From Desulfoluna sp. (GTDB taxonomy: Bacteria > Desulfobacterota > Desulfobacteria > Desulfobacterales > Desulfolunaceae), in assembly GCF_030145185.1 (NCBI RefSeq), contig NZ_JAQYWB010000012.1, forward strand, positions 1 to 64,000: DNA of 64,000 nt, read 5' to 3'. The translations under genes and the position numbers were made by a program. The notes under the pieces were generated by a model. It had not been told where the DNA came from and did no database searches. It saw only the letters and a program-made list of their open reading frames with translations. Below, one piece after another: positions 48,498 through 57,262 of this stretch; position 1 is the stretch's first letter; each line of letters begins with the position of its first letter.

Positions 48498-49001
48498 ATG
48501 TCCCATCACCCCAATCCTTTTCGCAACCTCACCTTGGATGATATTGACGCCTGGATCGAAGACCCCGCCGCCAAAGCAGGAAAAAAGATCCATCGCCAGG
48601 GAAACGTCATCGATCTTTCCCTCACCGAAGATGGGGATCTCCTGGCCTGGGTGGAAGGATCTCCGCGTCACGCCGTCATGATCTTTTTTGAGGATCAAAC
48701 CCTCACTTCGGTCTGCTCATGCCCCAAAGGGGGAGCCTGTGAGCACGCCGCAGCCGCTGCGTTCGAGTATATCAGCCTGAACTCAAAAAAAATAAAGCTC
48801 CCCATTGCCACCGAGAACGACGAGCGACTGAACCTGCTCAATGACATGAACCTTGAGGTGTCGGGAGCCGAAGACTATCTCCAGCAGCTGTCTCGAGACC
48901 AGCTCCTCGACCTGATCCTTGACCTGGCCGACGAGTTCCCGGACGTGGACGAAGAGCTTGCCTTTCGTTCCCAGGAATCATTTGACAGTGAAGTGATTTA
49001 G
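48498..49001 (+). CDS. SWIM zinc-finger protein
   Basis: A 167-residue protein. The SWIM motif CxCx6CxH is present as CSCPKGGACEH around residues 75-85, in the usual position after a short beta-rich region. The C-terminal part is acidic and helical (DQLLDLILDLADEFPDVDEEL). SWIM fingers bind DNA or proteins, and such short proteins are often next to SNF2 helicases; none is present here. Start 48498 follows GGAGG. Its place beside the Wadjet locus may be chance. Confidence 0.85.
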   Translation: MSHHPNPFRNLTLDDIDAWIEDPAAKAGKKIHRQGNVIDLSLTEDGDLLAWVEGSPRHAVMIFFEDQTLTSVCSCPKGGACEHAAAAAFEYISLNSKKIKLPIATENDERLNLLNDMNLEVSGAEDYLQQLSRDQLLDLILDLADEFPDVDEELAFRSQESFDSEVI

Positions 49002-49055
49002 AGGCAGGCAGAAGGGAAATGACTCGAATAGAGCCGAAGGGATAAAACGGAAAAG

Positions 49056-49087
49056 CGCTGCCTCCGGCAAAGACGCCGGAAGCAGCG
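49056..49087. terminator. Terminator between SWIM gene and ychF
   Basis: CGCTGC-CTCCGGC pairs with GCCGGA-AGCAGCG; on the minus strand GCGCTTTTCCG follows. It can end ychF and possibly the convergent SWIM gene. Confidence 0.75.
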
Positions 49088-49100
49088 ATAGGCGCATGAC

Positions 49101-50210
49101 TTAAACGTTGAAACGGAAATGGAGGACCTCTCCGTCCTTCACCTCGTACTCCTTGCCCTCCACTCGCAGCTTGCCCTTCTCTTTGAGGGCGGCCTCGGTC
49201 TTGTACTCGAACAATTCTTCGCAGTGATAGACTTCCGCACGAATAAAACCACGCTCAAAATCGGAGTGAATCACGCCTGCTGCCTGGGGTGCCTTGGCCC
49301 CCTTGGGAAAGGTCCAGGCTCGGACCTCTTTCTCGCCTGCGGTGAAATAGGTCTGAAGTCCCAGCATGGTGTAACCTTCACGGATAAGGCGGTCAAGGCC
49401 TGACTCCTCAAGGCCGGCGTCCTCCAGAAAGGCCTTTTTCTCCTCCTCATCATCCATCTCGGAAATCTCGGATTCAAACTTGCCGCAGATCACCACCACA
49501 CCGGAAGCATCTTTTTTGGCAAACTCTCGCACCTGGGCGACGTAATCGTTCTCCCCGCCAAAATCGTCTTCGCCCACGTTGCAGCAGTAAAGCTGCTTTT
49601 TCAGGGTGATCAGGTGAAGGTCGGAGATGAGGTCTTCTTCGCGTTCATCGAAGCCAAGACTCCGCGCGGGCTCACCCTCCTCCAAGGCCGCCACCAGCCT
49701 TGTCAACAGGGGCTCCACCGCCTTGGCATTGCCGGAGATTACCTTATCCTGGGACTTGAGGAGCTTGGGCAGACCGGTCAGGCGTTTTTGAACCGACTCC
49801 AGATCCGCAAGGGCCAATTCGATGCTGATGGTCTCCATATCGCTGAGGGGGTCCACCCTGCCTTCCACATGGACCACATCGTCGTCGTCAAAGCATCGCA
49901 CCACATGAATAATGGCCCCCACCTGACGGATGTGCCCGAGAAACTGGTTACCGAGCCCCTCCCCTTTGGAAGCGCCCCGCACAAGCCCCGCGATGTCGAC
50001 AAACTCCACCACCGCCGGAATCACCTTCTGGGGGGGGATCAACTCCGTAATGCGATTCATGCGCGCATCGGGCACCGCCACAATCCCCACGTTGGGCTCG
50101 ATGGTGCAAAAGGGGTAGTTGGCCGCCTCGGCAGGTGCAGAGGTCAGGGCAGAAAAAAGAGTGGATTTACCGACGTTGGGCAGGCCAACAATACCGCAGT
50201 TCAATTGCAT
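49101..50210 (-). CDS. ychF: Redox-regulated ATPase YchF (OLA1 family)
   Basis: A 369-residue Obg-related P-loop protein. G1 is GLPNVGKST near the N-terminus, G3 is [17 protein letters not shown], and a C-terminal TGS-like domain ends in the conserved GKxRxEGKEYxVxDGDVxHFRFNV pattern. YchF prefers ATP, binds the ribosome and affects stress responses. AAGGAG precedes the ATG. It is nearly universal, which supports a chromosomal origin. Confidence 0.97.
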   Translation of the reverse strand: MQLNCGIVGLPNVGKSTLFSALTSAPAEAANYPFCTIEPNVGIVAVPDARMNRITELIPPQKVIPAVVEFVDIAGLVRGASKGEGLGNQFLGHIRQVGAIIHVVRCFDDDDVVHVEGRVDPLSDMETISIELALADLESVQKRLTGLPKLLKSQDKVISGNAKAVEPLLTRLVAALEEGEPARSLGFDEREEDLISDLHLITLKKQLYCCNVGEDDFGGENDYVAQVREFAKKDASGVVVICGKFESEISEMDDEEEKKAFLEDAGLEESGLDRLIREGYTMLGLQTYFTAGEKEVRAWTFPKGAKAPQAAGVIHSDFERGFIRAEVYHCEELFEYKTEAALKEKGKLRVEGKEYEVKDGEVLHFRFNV

Positions 50211-50240
50211 GGGTCACAAAACTCCTTATAAAATAAAAAA

Positions 50241-50266
50241 AGAAAGCCCAACCAACCAGGCTTTCT
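50241..50266 (-). terminator. Terminator of gluQ
   Basis: AGAAAGCC/GGCTTTCT stem with a run of T on the minus strand, 28 bases after the gluQ stop. Confidence 0.85.
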
Positions 50267-50293
50267 CATCGATTCAATACCTCACCACTCTCT

Positions 50294-51187
50294 TCAGAGG
50301 GATGTTCTGCAGATCAGGTCCTGGGGCGAATCCACGGACTCCGGGTCCAACCCCAGAAACAGGGCGGCTCTTTTCCAGACCTTGGCCGGAGCAACCCCGG
50401 CCTCGCGCATATCCTTCAGGGCATAAGCCCCCCGGGACTTCGACAGTTTTTCGCCAGCCTCACCCAGGACCAGACCGTGATGAACAAAGGTGCAACGCCC
50501 GAAGGTCTCCATCCCAAAAAGATCGGCCAGGTAGAGTTGGGCGGCCGTCGAGGGCAAAAGGTCCTCACCCCGAACGATGAAATTGACCTGCATCGCTTCG
50601 TCTTCCAGGAGGCTGGCAAACTGGTATGCCGGTTGATCGTCTTTGCGCCAGACCAGAAAGTCGCCAAAAGATTGCGACAGATTCACGGCATGGCCGTCCA
50701 CACGAATCACCGTGCCATCTGGCACCTGAACCCGCATGGCTGTTTCCCCGGGAATCAGCGCATGATGACGGTTACGACAGGTCCCGGGGTAGAGCCCGTC
50801 GGGTGCCCTCTTTTTGATCTCACTTCGGGAGCACGCACAGGCAAAAAGTTTTCCCGTCTTCTGCCTCAAGCGATCGAGCTCACGGCGGTAGAAACCACGT
50901 CTTTTCTGGAGGGAAAAATGGCGGTGAAAGGCATCCGGCCCCGTGGGTCCGGTATCCCAGTCCAACCCCAACCACTCCAGAGATTCGAAAATATCGACTA
51001 AGACCTCATCTCGAAAACGGATCCCGTCCATGTCATCGATTCGAAGGTGCAAAGCGCCTCCCCGGCTTCGAACCAGGGCCCAGGTCACGAGAAAATTCAC
51101 CGCGTTACCCATGTGCAGGTAACCGCTGGGCGTTGGCGCAATGCGCGACACCGGTTTTTCAGGTATTCCCGTCCGATCCAAAGGCAT
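50294..51187 (-). CDS. gluQ: Glutamyl-Q tRNA(Asp) synthetase
   Basis: A 297-residue class I synthetase-like protein without an anticodon-binding domain. The HIGH-type motif is PTPSGYLHMGN, the KMSKS-type motif is KLSKS, and a zinc site lies in FACACSRSEI...YPGTCR. Its size fits YadB/GluQ, which puts glutamate on queuosine in tRNA(Asp). The start at 51187 leaves a short upstream AGGGA; a GTG at 51223 is possible but gives a non-conserved tail. Confidence 0.87.
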   Translation of the reverse strand: MPLDRTGIPEKPVSRIAPTPSGYLHMGNAVNFLVTWALVRSRGGALHLRIDDMDGIRFRDEVLVDIFESLEWLGLDWDTGPTGPDAFHRHFSLQKRRGFYRRELDRLRQKTGKLFACACSRSEIKKRAPDGLYPGTCRNRHHALIPGETAMRVQVPDGTVIRVDGHAVNLSQSFGDFLVWRKDDQPAYQFASLLEDEAMQVNFIVRGEDLLPSTAAQLYLADLFGMETFGRCTFVHHGLVLGEAGEKLSKSRGAYALKDMREAGVAPAKVWKRAALFLGLDPESVDSPQDLICRTSL

Positions 51188-51388
51188 GACATCCCTATCC
51201 AAAAAAAGACCTTCGTATTCCACCTGTCAAAGTGAAGTTCATTAAAACGCACCTTCATATCACTGTTTTTATTCTATGTCCAATGCAGGATTGAATGGGG
51301 ATGGATCGTGAAGGGCAAATAATGAACCGTGAAGAGAACAGGGCTGGAAAATTAGAACCGGCGAGACGATCGGGCACTCAATAAAAAA

Positions 51389-51414
51389 GGCCCGGAAGAT
51401 TTCTCTTCTGGGCC
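51389..51414 (-). terminator. Terminator of tRNA-fMet copy 2
   Basis: GGCCCGGAAGA and TCTTCTGGGCC stem, TTTTTTATTG after it on the minus strand. The same hairpin follows the copies at 52320 and 54800. Confidence 0.85.
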
Positions 51415-51429
51415 TTTGTATTTTTTGAT

Positions 51430-51506
<77 letters not shown>

Positions 51507-51518
51507 TCAACGAAGGGC

Positions 51519-51547
51519 ACACTACATGGGGGGCGGATGGATGTCAA
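51519..51547 (-). promoter_or_regulatory. Promoter of tRNA-fMet copy 2
   Basis: On the minus strand TTGACA (51547-51542), a 17-base spacer, and TAGTGT (51524-51519), 12 bases before the tRNA. Confidence 0.8.
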
Positions 51548-52278
51548 TGGAAAAACAAAAGCGTTCTTGGTTCTTTGTTCTTCGTGCTTGGTTCAAGGAA
51601 TTCGCTCCGCTCATGGCTATTAGTGGGTAGTGAGTGGGGCGGCGTTGCCGCTGGAAAAGAAAAAACCATGGTAACGATTCAGCTCCTGTGAAATCAAAAG
51701 AGGTTTGATGGCCACAGGTGTGAAAAAATGGTGCGAAGCATATTCTACAGGGGTGACGCGTAACGGGCAACCGACGGTGCGTGGGCGTGAGGGTAGGGTG
51801 TGCTTGCGCACCGCGGATTAACCGTACCGGCCAGGAAAACCCATGCACAGCTCTCCCCCGCATCGCCCAGAAATAACCACCGGTGTTGGTTTTTCAAGCC
51901 AAGGGTATGCAAGCACTCTCTACGGGGGTGACGCGTAACGGGTAACCGACGGTGTGGGGGACGTGCGGGTAGGGTGTGCTTGCGCACCGCGGGTTAACCG
52001 TATCGGTCAGGAAAACCCATGCACGGTTCTCCCCTGCATCGCCCAGAAATAACCACAAACGTTGGTTTATCAAGCCAATGATGCGCAAGCAAACCCGGGG
52101 CGATGCGTTGCCGACGCTATGGTGGATATTAAGGGAGGGTGCCGCATGGCTTCAAGGATTGCGTGGAACCGCATGCCACGTGAAAGGAAAACAAAGGCGT
52201 TCGTGGTTCTTGAATCAAGGGATGAAAAGCCTGAAACGAAGAACCAAGCACGAAGAACGTTTTTAATAAACAAAAAAA

Positions 52279-52304
52279 GGCCCGGAAGATTTCTCTTCTG
52301 GGCC
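52279..52304 (-). terminator. Terminator of tRNA-fMet copy 3
   Basis: Same GGCCCGGAAGA/TCTTCTGGGCC hairpin and U-run as for copy 2. Confidence 0.85.
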
Positions 52305-52319
52305 TTTGTATTTTTTAAT

Positions 52320-52396
<77 letters not shown>

Positions 52397-52408
52397 TCAA
52401 CGAAGGGC

Positions 52409-52437
52409 ACACTACATGGAGGGCTGAGGGATGTCAA
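52409..52437 (-). promoter_or_regulatory. Promoter of tRNA-fMet copy 3
   Basis: TTGACA-17-TAGTGT on the minus strand, as in copy 2; spacer bases differ but its length is kept. Confidence 0.8.
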
Positions 52438-53140
52438 TGGAAAAACAAAAGCGTTCGTGGCTATTAGTGAATAGTGAGTGGGGAGTGGAGCGGCGTTGCC
52501 GCTGGAAAAGAAAAAACCGTGGTAACGATTCAGCTTCTGTTAAATCAAAAAAGGTGCGCAAGCACTCTTTGCAGGGGTGACGCGTAACGGGTAACCGACA
52601 GTGTGGGGGGGCGTGAGGGTAGGGTGTGCTTGCGCACCGCGGGTTAACCGTATCGGCCAGGCAAACCCATGCACGGCTCTCCCCCGCATCGCCCAGAAAT
52701 AACCACAAGCGTTGGTTTATCAAGCCAATGATACGCAAGCAAACCCGGGGCGATGCGTTGCCGACGGTATGACGGATATTAAGGGAGGGGGGCGCATGGC
52801 TTCAAGGATTGCGTGGAACCGCATGCCACGTGAAAGGGAAACAAAGGCGTTCGTGGTTCTTTGGTCTTCGTGCCTGGTTCGAGAGATGAAAAGCCTAAAA
52901 ACATGAACCACGAAAGGCACGAACAGAGAACAACTGCAAAAAAAAGGGGGACCAAAGAGGCCAAAGCACCTAACCCGAAATGTAAGGGTGTCCCTTCATT
53001 CGCCGCAGATAAACGCAGAGGGGAAAAAGCGGATGAAGCGTGATGACAAGGGGTGGGTTTTTGGCTCCTATCCCTTTTTCGTGTGGTTCGTGGTCATCCC
53101 TTCGTTTTTTGATTTTTGTCCAATACCGCAATTCTGAAGC

Positions 53141-53225
53141 GCCGCACTCCAGTGCGGCTTTTTTTGTCATGATGAAGCGTAGCGACTCCTCGAACGAAGA
53201 ACCAAGAACCAAGCACGAAGAACAA
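53141..53225. repeat. Hairpin plus GAAGAACCAAGCACG tail
   Basis: GCCGCACTCCAGTGCGGC hairpin followed by a T-run, then GAAGCGTAGCGACTCCTCG and AACGAAGAACCAAGAACC. Same arrangement at 54657-54740 and 55243-55325, and inverted at 1139-1228. Confidence 0.8.
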
Positions 53226-53269
53226 TTTTTAACCTTTTGCCTCTTGCCATTCCCCTTTAGCCTTTACCC

Positions 53270-53350
53270 TTTAGCCTATCGCCTATCGCCTATCGCCTAT
53301 CGCCTCTTGCCTTTAGCCTTTAGCCTCCCCCTCCCCCTCCCCCTCCCACC
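53270..53350. repeat. Microsatellite-like tract at the rhodanese gene end
   Basis: Tandem 7-mers GCCTATC (four, about 53276-53304) are followed by GCCTTTA units and then CCTCCC 6-mers (about 53324-53347). The 6-mers are inside the rhodanese gene and encode an EGEGEGE run. Confidence 0.85.
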
Positions 53351-53654
53351 CCACGATGCCCCCCTCAACATTGTACACATCAATAAACCCCTTTGCCGCC
53401 AGGATGCGCGATGCCAGCTTGCTTCGGTTGCCACATCGGCAATAAACCAGAACGGTTTTTCCCTTGCCCAATTCACCGGACCGTTTACCGGTTTGAAGCA
53501 AGGGTATATGAACAGAGCCCTTGATATGCCCCTGGGCATATTCAGAGGGTTCCCTCACGTCCAGGAGAATCCATCCTGCCTCGGCACCCATCATCTCCTT
53601 GGCCCTGAGCGACGTGATGGATTTCACCGGCGAAAAAAACTTCAACCATTTCAT
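53313..53654 (-). CDS. Single-domain rhodanese-like sulfurtransferase
   Basis: A 113-residue rhodanese domain: WILLDVREPSEYAQGHIKGSVHIPL, then the active-site loop YCRCGNRS with the catalytic Cys, then GFIDVYNVEGGIVGW. Rhodanese proteins move sulfane sulfur. The last residues, EGEGEGEAKG, come from a 6-bp tandem repeat. AAAGGA lies six bases before ATG 53654; longer readings upstream are not conserved. It stands alone in repeat-rich DNA. Confidence 0.87.
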   Translation of the reverse strand: MKWLKFFSPVKSITSLRAKEMMGAEAGWILLDVREPSEYAQGHIKGSVHIPLLQTGKRSGELGKGKTVLVYCRCGNRSKLASRILAAKGFIDVYNVEGGIVGWEGEGEGEAKG

Positions 53655-53937
53655 CGTTTGTCCTTTCGGTTTTCTAACATTTACAAAATCAGTATCAGCC
53701 CCCTCACCGATGCGAACCGCACAAATAAGGAGAACATGAGCGTCCATGCGAAAATCCCGTCGCATCATGGCAGACAATGCCACACACGACATGTTCAAAT
53801 TCAAAAACACCGACATGCAAAAAAACTCTCTCAGAATCTCATACCGATTCATTCATATTTTATCAACGAATGATCTATGTCGTTTTCTGTTAAAATATAT
53901 CTATAAAAAGCAAAAATGTCAGTACCTGTTCAGCTTA

Positions 53938-53990
53938 TGCCTCCGGCGGCCCTGCCGGGAGCTAAACTTTTGAAAAGTTTAACAAACGGG
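53938..53990. repeat. Short hairpin repeat, second copy
   Basis: Matches 9549-9600 (CCTCCGGCGGCCCTGCCGGG and AAACTTTTGAAAAGTTT). The region 53655-54320 around it has no gene that I can support. Confidence 0.65.
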
Positions 53991-54320
53991 TCTTAAATAC
54001 ATATTTCAGATTTACGTAGACCCAAATGCGGATGTTATTTGACCCGAGAAATCCGCCTATCTATCGGCATCACGATAAACAGTCGCACCGGACACCTCTT
54101 TGATCCCCGGTTTGGCCGGTACGCCACCCCGGATCAAAGCCATGACACCCCAGACGCGCCCAAGCCCTCTACCAACGCCGGACAGAGCCAGCCGACCCTC
54201 ACCTTTATACCCACATGAAACCGACGGGGGCCGCCATGAAAGAGGCCCTGGGAGTCCACGCCCGCTTCTACCTCGAGCAGATCTGGGAACATGCTCTCAT
54301 ACCTAAACCCCTTCTCATAG

Positions 54321-54565
54321 CCCGGATATTTCACGAGTTGGGTGCGCTCATAGGCAAGGCATCAGAGCTGAAGATGCAGTGGTTTACCTCAAAGCTTTGA
54401 TAACGCGGCAGATGAGTGCACCCGGCTCGCCCGAGGGGTGAGAAAATCAAACAGAATACCGTGGATTACATTTTACATTTTTGAAACGGCTGAAAATATT
54501 ACCGTAAAGAACTGTAATTATATGTTACTCCTTAGTTCTGGTTGTTTTCTCATGAAATATCCGGG
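54321..54565 (+). mobile_element. Complete 245-bp MITE-like element
   Basis: The ends are inverted repeats of 17 bases with one mismatch: CCCGGATATTTCACGAG (54321-54337) and CTCATGAAATATCCGGG (54549-54565). The element carries no transposase. The first 158 bases match 1-158 in reverse (five differences, no gaps). A short frame (ending PGSPEG-stop) is shared by both copies, but it is too short to call a gene. The ends resemble those of some IS elements, but I cannot name the family. Confidence 0.7.
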
Positions 54566-54656
54566 TTAGGACTGAACAGCTTCGGACTGCCCCTAGCGAA
54601 GGAATGAAAGAAATAAGGTGGGAATCAAATTTTGTTCTGGACGGCGATTCTGGAGC

Positions 54657-54740
54657 GCCGCACTCCGGTGCGGCTTTTTTATTATGGCGAAGCGCAGCGC
54701 CCCCTCGAACGAAGCACGAAGAACCAGGCACGAAGCACGT
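54657..54740. repeat. Hairpin plus GAAGCACGAAGAACC tail
   Basis: GCCGCACTCCGGTGCGGC with a T-run, followed by CGAAGCGCAGCGCCCCCTCG and AACGAAGCACGAAGAACC. Same family as 53141-53225. It lies just downstream of the tRNA terminator. Confidence 0.8.
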
Positions 54741-54758
54741 TTTTTAAAAAACAAAAAA

Positions 54759-54784
54759 GGCCCGGAAGAAATATCTTCCGAGCC
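54759..54784 (-). terminator. Terminator of tRNA-fMet copy 4
   Basis: GGCCCGGAAGA / TCTTCCGAGCC stem (one mismatch) with a T-rich run after it on the minus strand. Confidence 0.8.
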
Positions 54785-54799
54785 TTTGTAATTTTTAAT

Positions 54800-54876
<77 letters not shown>

Positions 54877-54888
54877 TCAATGAAGGGC

Positions 54889-54917
54889 ACACTACACGCC
54901 CCCCGGATGGATGTCAA
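54889..54917 (-). promoter_or_regulatory. Promoter of tRNA-fMet copy 4
   Basis: TTGACA (54917-54912), 17-base spacer and TAGTGT (54894-54889) on the minus strand. Confidence 0.8.
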
Positions 54918-55242
54918 TCCCGATTAGCAAAAAATATGCCTTAATTTCTATTTAAAAAATTTAACCCCGGCTGGACTGCCGGGCAAAGGGCAAGAAAAGG
55001 GTGTTCTTGCGCACAGCTGAAGCGCCGCACCGATCATCGAAGCCGATGAGAGTGGAGGGCCCTTACACCGTATATGAATAGAGAACGATCTCGGTTTTCC
55101 AAACAAATGGTGCGCAAGCGGACCCTACGGGATGTCGCATGGCGAGTTGTTTTCGCACGCCCGGGTCGAGTGAGGCCAATGGGGCTGAATCGTTTCCCTT
55201 TACCCGCTCTATTTCATGTCAATGTGTCCCACCCTCTGAATC

Positions 55243-55325
55243 GCCGCACTCCCGTACGGCTTTTTCAATGACGAAGCGGAGCGCCCCCACAACAACGCAC
55301 AAAGCACGAAGAACAAAGAACGCTT
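55243..55325. repeat. Hairpin plus GCACGAAGAACAAAG tail
   Basis: GCCGCACTCCCGTACGGC hairpin, T-run, then GAAGCGGAGCGCCCCC and AAAGCACGAAGAACAAAG. A diverged member of the 53141 family. The stretch 54918-55403 has no gene. Confidence 0.75.
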
Positions 55326-55403
55326 TTCTATCCTTTCAACCCTTTCAATCCCCCGCCAATGCTGTTATGCCACGAGGTGAGAAAATTAACCTCACCCCTA
55401 CTT

Positions 55404-56186
55404 ATGGATCACGCGATCATGGATCATCTCAAGCAATGGTTTGACGAATACACCGCCTCCTTTCTCACCGGCGTGGAAGACAACGACCGAAACATCCGCC
55501 TGAAACAGGAGCATACCCACCGGGTCTGCCAGGAATCGCTTTTTCTGGCAGATGCGCTGAACCTGGACGCGAAACAACGCGACCTCTCAGAAATCGCGGC
55601 CCTGCTCCACGATATCGGCCGCTTTGAGCAGTACCGGAGATTCCAGACCTTTGCAGACGACCGGTCCGTGGACCACGCCCGGCTTGGCCACGCGACCCTG
55701 AAAAAAAAGGGCTGCCTGGACCGGATAGCCCCTGCCGACAAAGATCTCATCGAACGGGTGGTCCTCTATCACAACCGGGCCTTCCTGCCGGAAGAAGAGT
55801 CTGAGGAGTGCCTTTTTCATACCCGTCTCCTGCGCGATGCCGACAAGCTGGATATCTGGTATGTGGTCACCTCGTATTACGCCGAAATGGCCACAAAACG
55901 AAACCCCACCATTGAACTCGGCCTCCCTGATACCCCAGGCATCTCCGATAAAATCCACGCCAGCCTCATGAATCGAACCGTGGTGCTCAAAGAGCACATG
56001 CAGAATTTAAACGACTTCAAGCTCCTGCAGATAGGCTGGGTCTTCGACCTCAATTTTGTCCCGGCCCTTCGCCGTCTCGAAACCAGAGGCTACCTTGACA
56101 TGATCAAAAAAGCCCTGCCGATGGACCCACGAATCGATGAAATCTACGAAAACATCGCCGATTATATGCACGAGAGAATGCGGTAA
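55404..56186 (+). CDS. HD-domain phosphohydrolase
   Basis: A 260-residue HD-domain protein. The first His lies in KQEHTHRVC, the HD pair in ALLHDIGRFEQYRRF, and the last Asp in LLRDADKLDIW. This layout is that of a small single-domain metal-dependent phosphohydrolase whose substrate (nucleotide or other phosphate ester) cannot be told from sequence. The start is uncertain: ATG codons at 55404 and 55419 lack a good ribosome site, and GAGGTGAG lies about 30 bases upstream. Confidence 0.82.
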   Translation: MDHAIMDHLKQWFDEYTASFLTGVEDNDRNIRLKQEHTHRVCQESLFLADALNLDAKQRDLSEIAALLHDIGRFEQYRRFQTFADDRSVDHARLGHATLKKKGCLDRIAPADKDLIERVVLYHNRAFLPEEESEECLFHTRLLRDADKLDIWYVVTSYYAEMATKRNPTIELGLPDTPGISDKIHASLMNRTVVLKEHMQNLNDFKLLQIGWVFDLNFVPALRRLETRGYLDMIKKALPMDPRIDEIYENIADYMHERMR

Positions 56187-56419
56187 AAGAGAAAACGAAA
56201 GCGTTCTTCGTTCAATGAACTCGTTTCACGAGTGCCGGTTTGAATAAAAAACAAAAACCCATTTTACTGAGAATAACGGTACTCCCAAAGCGCCCGTGTG
56301 CAAATGGACGGACGCTGTTGGGGACCGCAGCCCACGACGAATCACAGCCCCAGTGGATATGGACCACTTCAGCGGGACACGCATCCCGGGCTCTTGGCGT
56401 TATACGCCCCGCCTTATGC

Positions 56420-56620
56420 TCAGGGCTTGCGCCGTCTTGTAAAAAGGGGGCTCGTCAACACAAAACCAGCCAGCCCCAAGCCCATGACCAGCATGATGAT
56501 CGGAAGGCCGTACATCTCCCATGGCAGGGGTAAAAGAACCTTGGCCATAATCGGCACCTCGGTCAGAATAAGCCCGATGGAGGCCGCAATCAAAAAAAAT
56601 CGGGATACATTTAACATCAT
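56420..56620 (-). CDS. Small membrane protein, last gene of sigma-54 operon
   Basis: A 66-residue protein with two predicted helices (about 5-24 and 34-55) and a basic C-terminus (TRRRKP). GAAGGA lies seven bases before two ATG codons (56620, 56617). I do not recognise it. It resembles the next gene in size and layout, so the two may be related. The region 56187-56419 beyond it shows no gene or clear terminator. Confidence 0.6.
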   Translation of the reverse strand: MMLNVSRFFLIAASIGLILTEVPIMAKVLLPLPWEMYGLPIIMLVMGLGLAGFVLTSPLFTRRRKP

Positions 56621-56727
56621 CGAAAAATCCTTCGTTAACTGGCAACCGGAGGATAAACATGAGCCAGACGTCATCGTCCTTAATCAGCGGCAGTTTCTGC
56701 CCATAGGCACTGTTTATCCAAAGGCTG

Positions 56728-56925
56728 TCAGGGTTCACGGCAACCGTCCGGCAGCTTGGCACCGATACCCAAAAGTATCAGCCCAATGCCCAAAAAAAAC
56801 ATCATGCCAATACTGGCCAGAATCATCCAGGCGATGGGCGTTCCCACATCCAGAAGCACCAGACTGTTGTCAACAATCAGGATCAGAGCAACAAATAAAA
56901 GCAACCATTTGGCGACGCGTATCAT
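56728..56925 (-). CDS. Small two-helix membrane protein
   Basis: A 65-residue protein with two hydrophobic segments (about 5-25 and 32-55). GAGGAAGAG precedes ATG 56925. It overlaps the preceding gene by four bases, so it is coupled to it. No family known to me. Confidence 0.65.
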   Translation of the reverse strand: MIRVAKWLLLFVALILIVDNSLVLLDVGTPIAWMILASIGMMFFLGIGLILLGIGAKLPDGCREP

Positions 56926-57164
56926 CTCTTCCTCCTCGCCACAGTGGCATCTGGCTTGGCATCCGACCCCACTTTGGACGACCAAAACAACTCACGCTGA
57001 CAAAACGCCAGCAGGAGAACGGCGGCAGCCAAAAACAGATAACTTGTCGGGTTGGGCAATGGCCATCCAAACAACGGATTGGGCTTGCGACTGACCATGA
57101 TCAAGACGTCGAAAAGCCAAGACACGCCAGCTAAAATAAACAGAACACGGTTCAGGGTCGACAC
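56922..57164 (-). CDS. Small two-helix membrane protein with GTG start
   Basis: An 80-residue protein with two helices (about 6-25 and 40-56) separated by a Pro-rich loop (KPNPLFGWPLPNPTS) and a basic tail (VARRKR). It starts with GTG after GGAGAGG. It follows the DUF1329 gene by 98 bases and probably shares its transcript. Function unknown. Confidence 0.65.
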   Translation of the reverse strand: MSTLNRVLFILAGVSWLFDVLIMVSRKPNPLFGWPLPNPTSYLFLAAAVLLLAFCQRELFWSSKVGSDAKPDATVARRKR

Positions 57165-57262
57165 GATCCTCTCCTTTTTATTGAGTGCTTTGAGGCCACG
57201 CCACCATCAGTCGCGCGGCCTCCTGCCGTAAAGGCCCAGCCTTAAAACCGGGCCTCGGCCAT

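Noticed and set aside
53270-53350. Tandem repeats considered as a CRISPR array
   Set aside because: Units of 6-7 bases without spacers are a microsatellite; no cas genes occur in the window.
54040-54320. Possible gene remnant (LFDPRFGRYATPDQ-type reading) left of the MITE-like element
   Set aside because: The frame is broken by stops and has no recognisable family; it may be an old pseudogene but cannot be supported.
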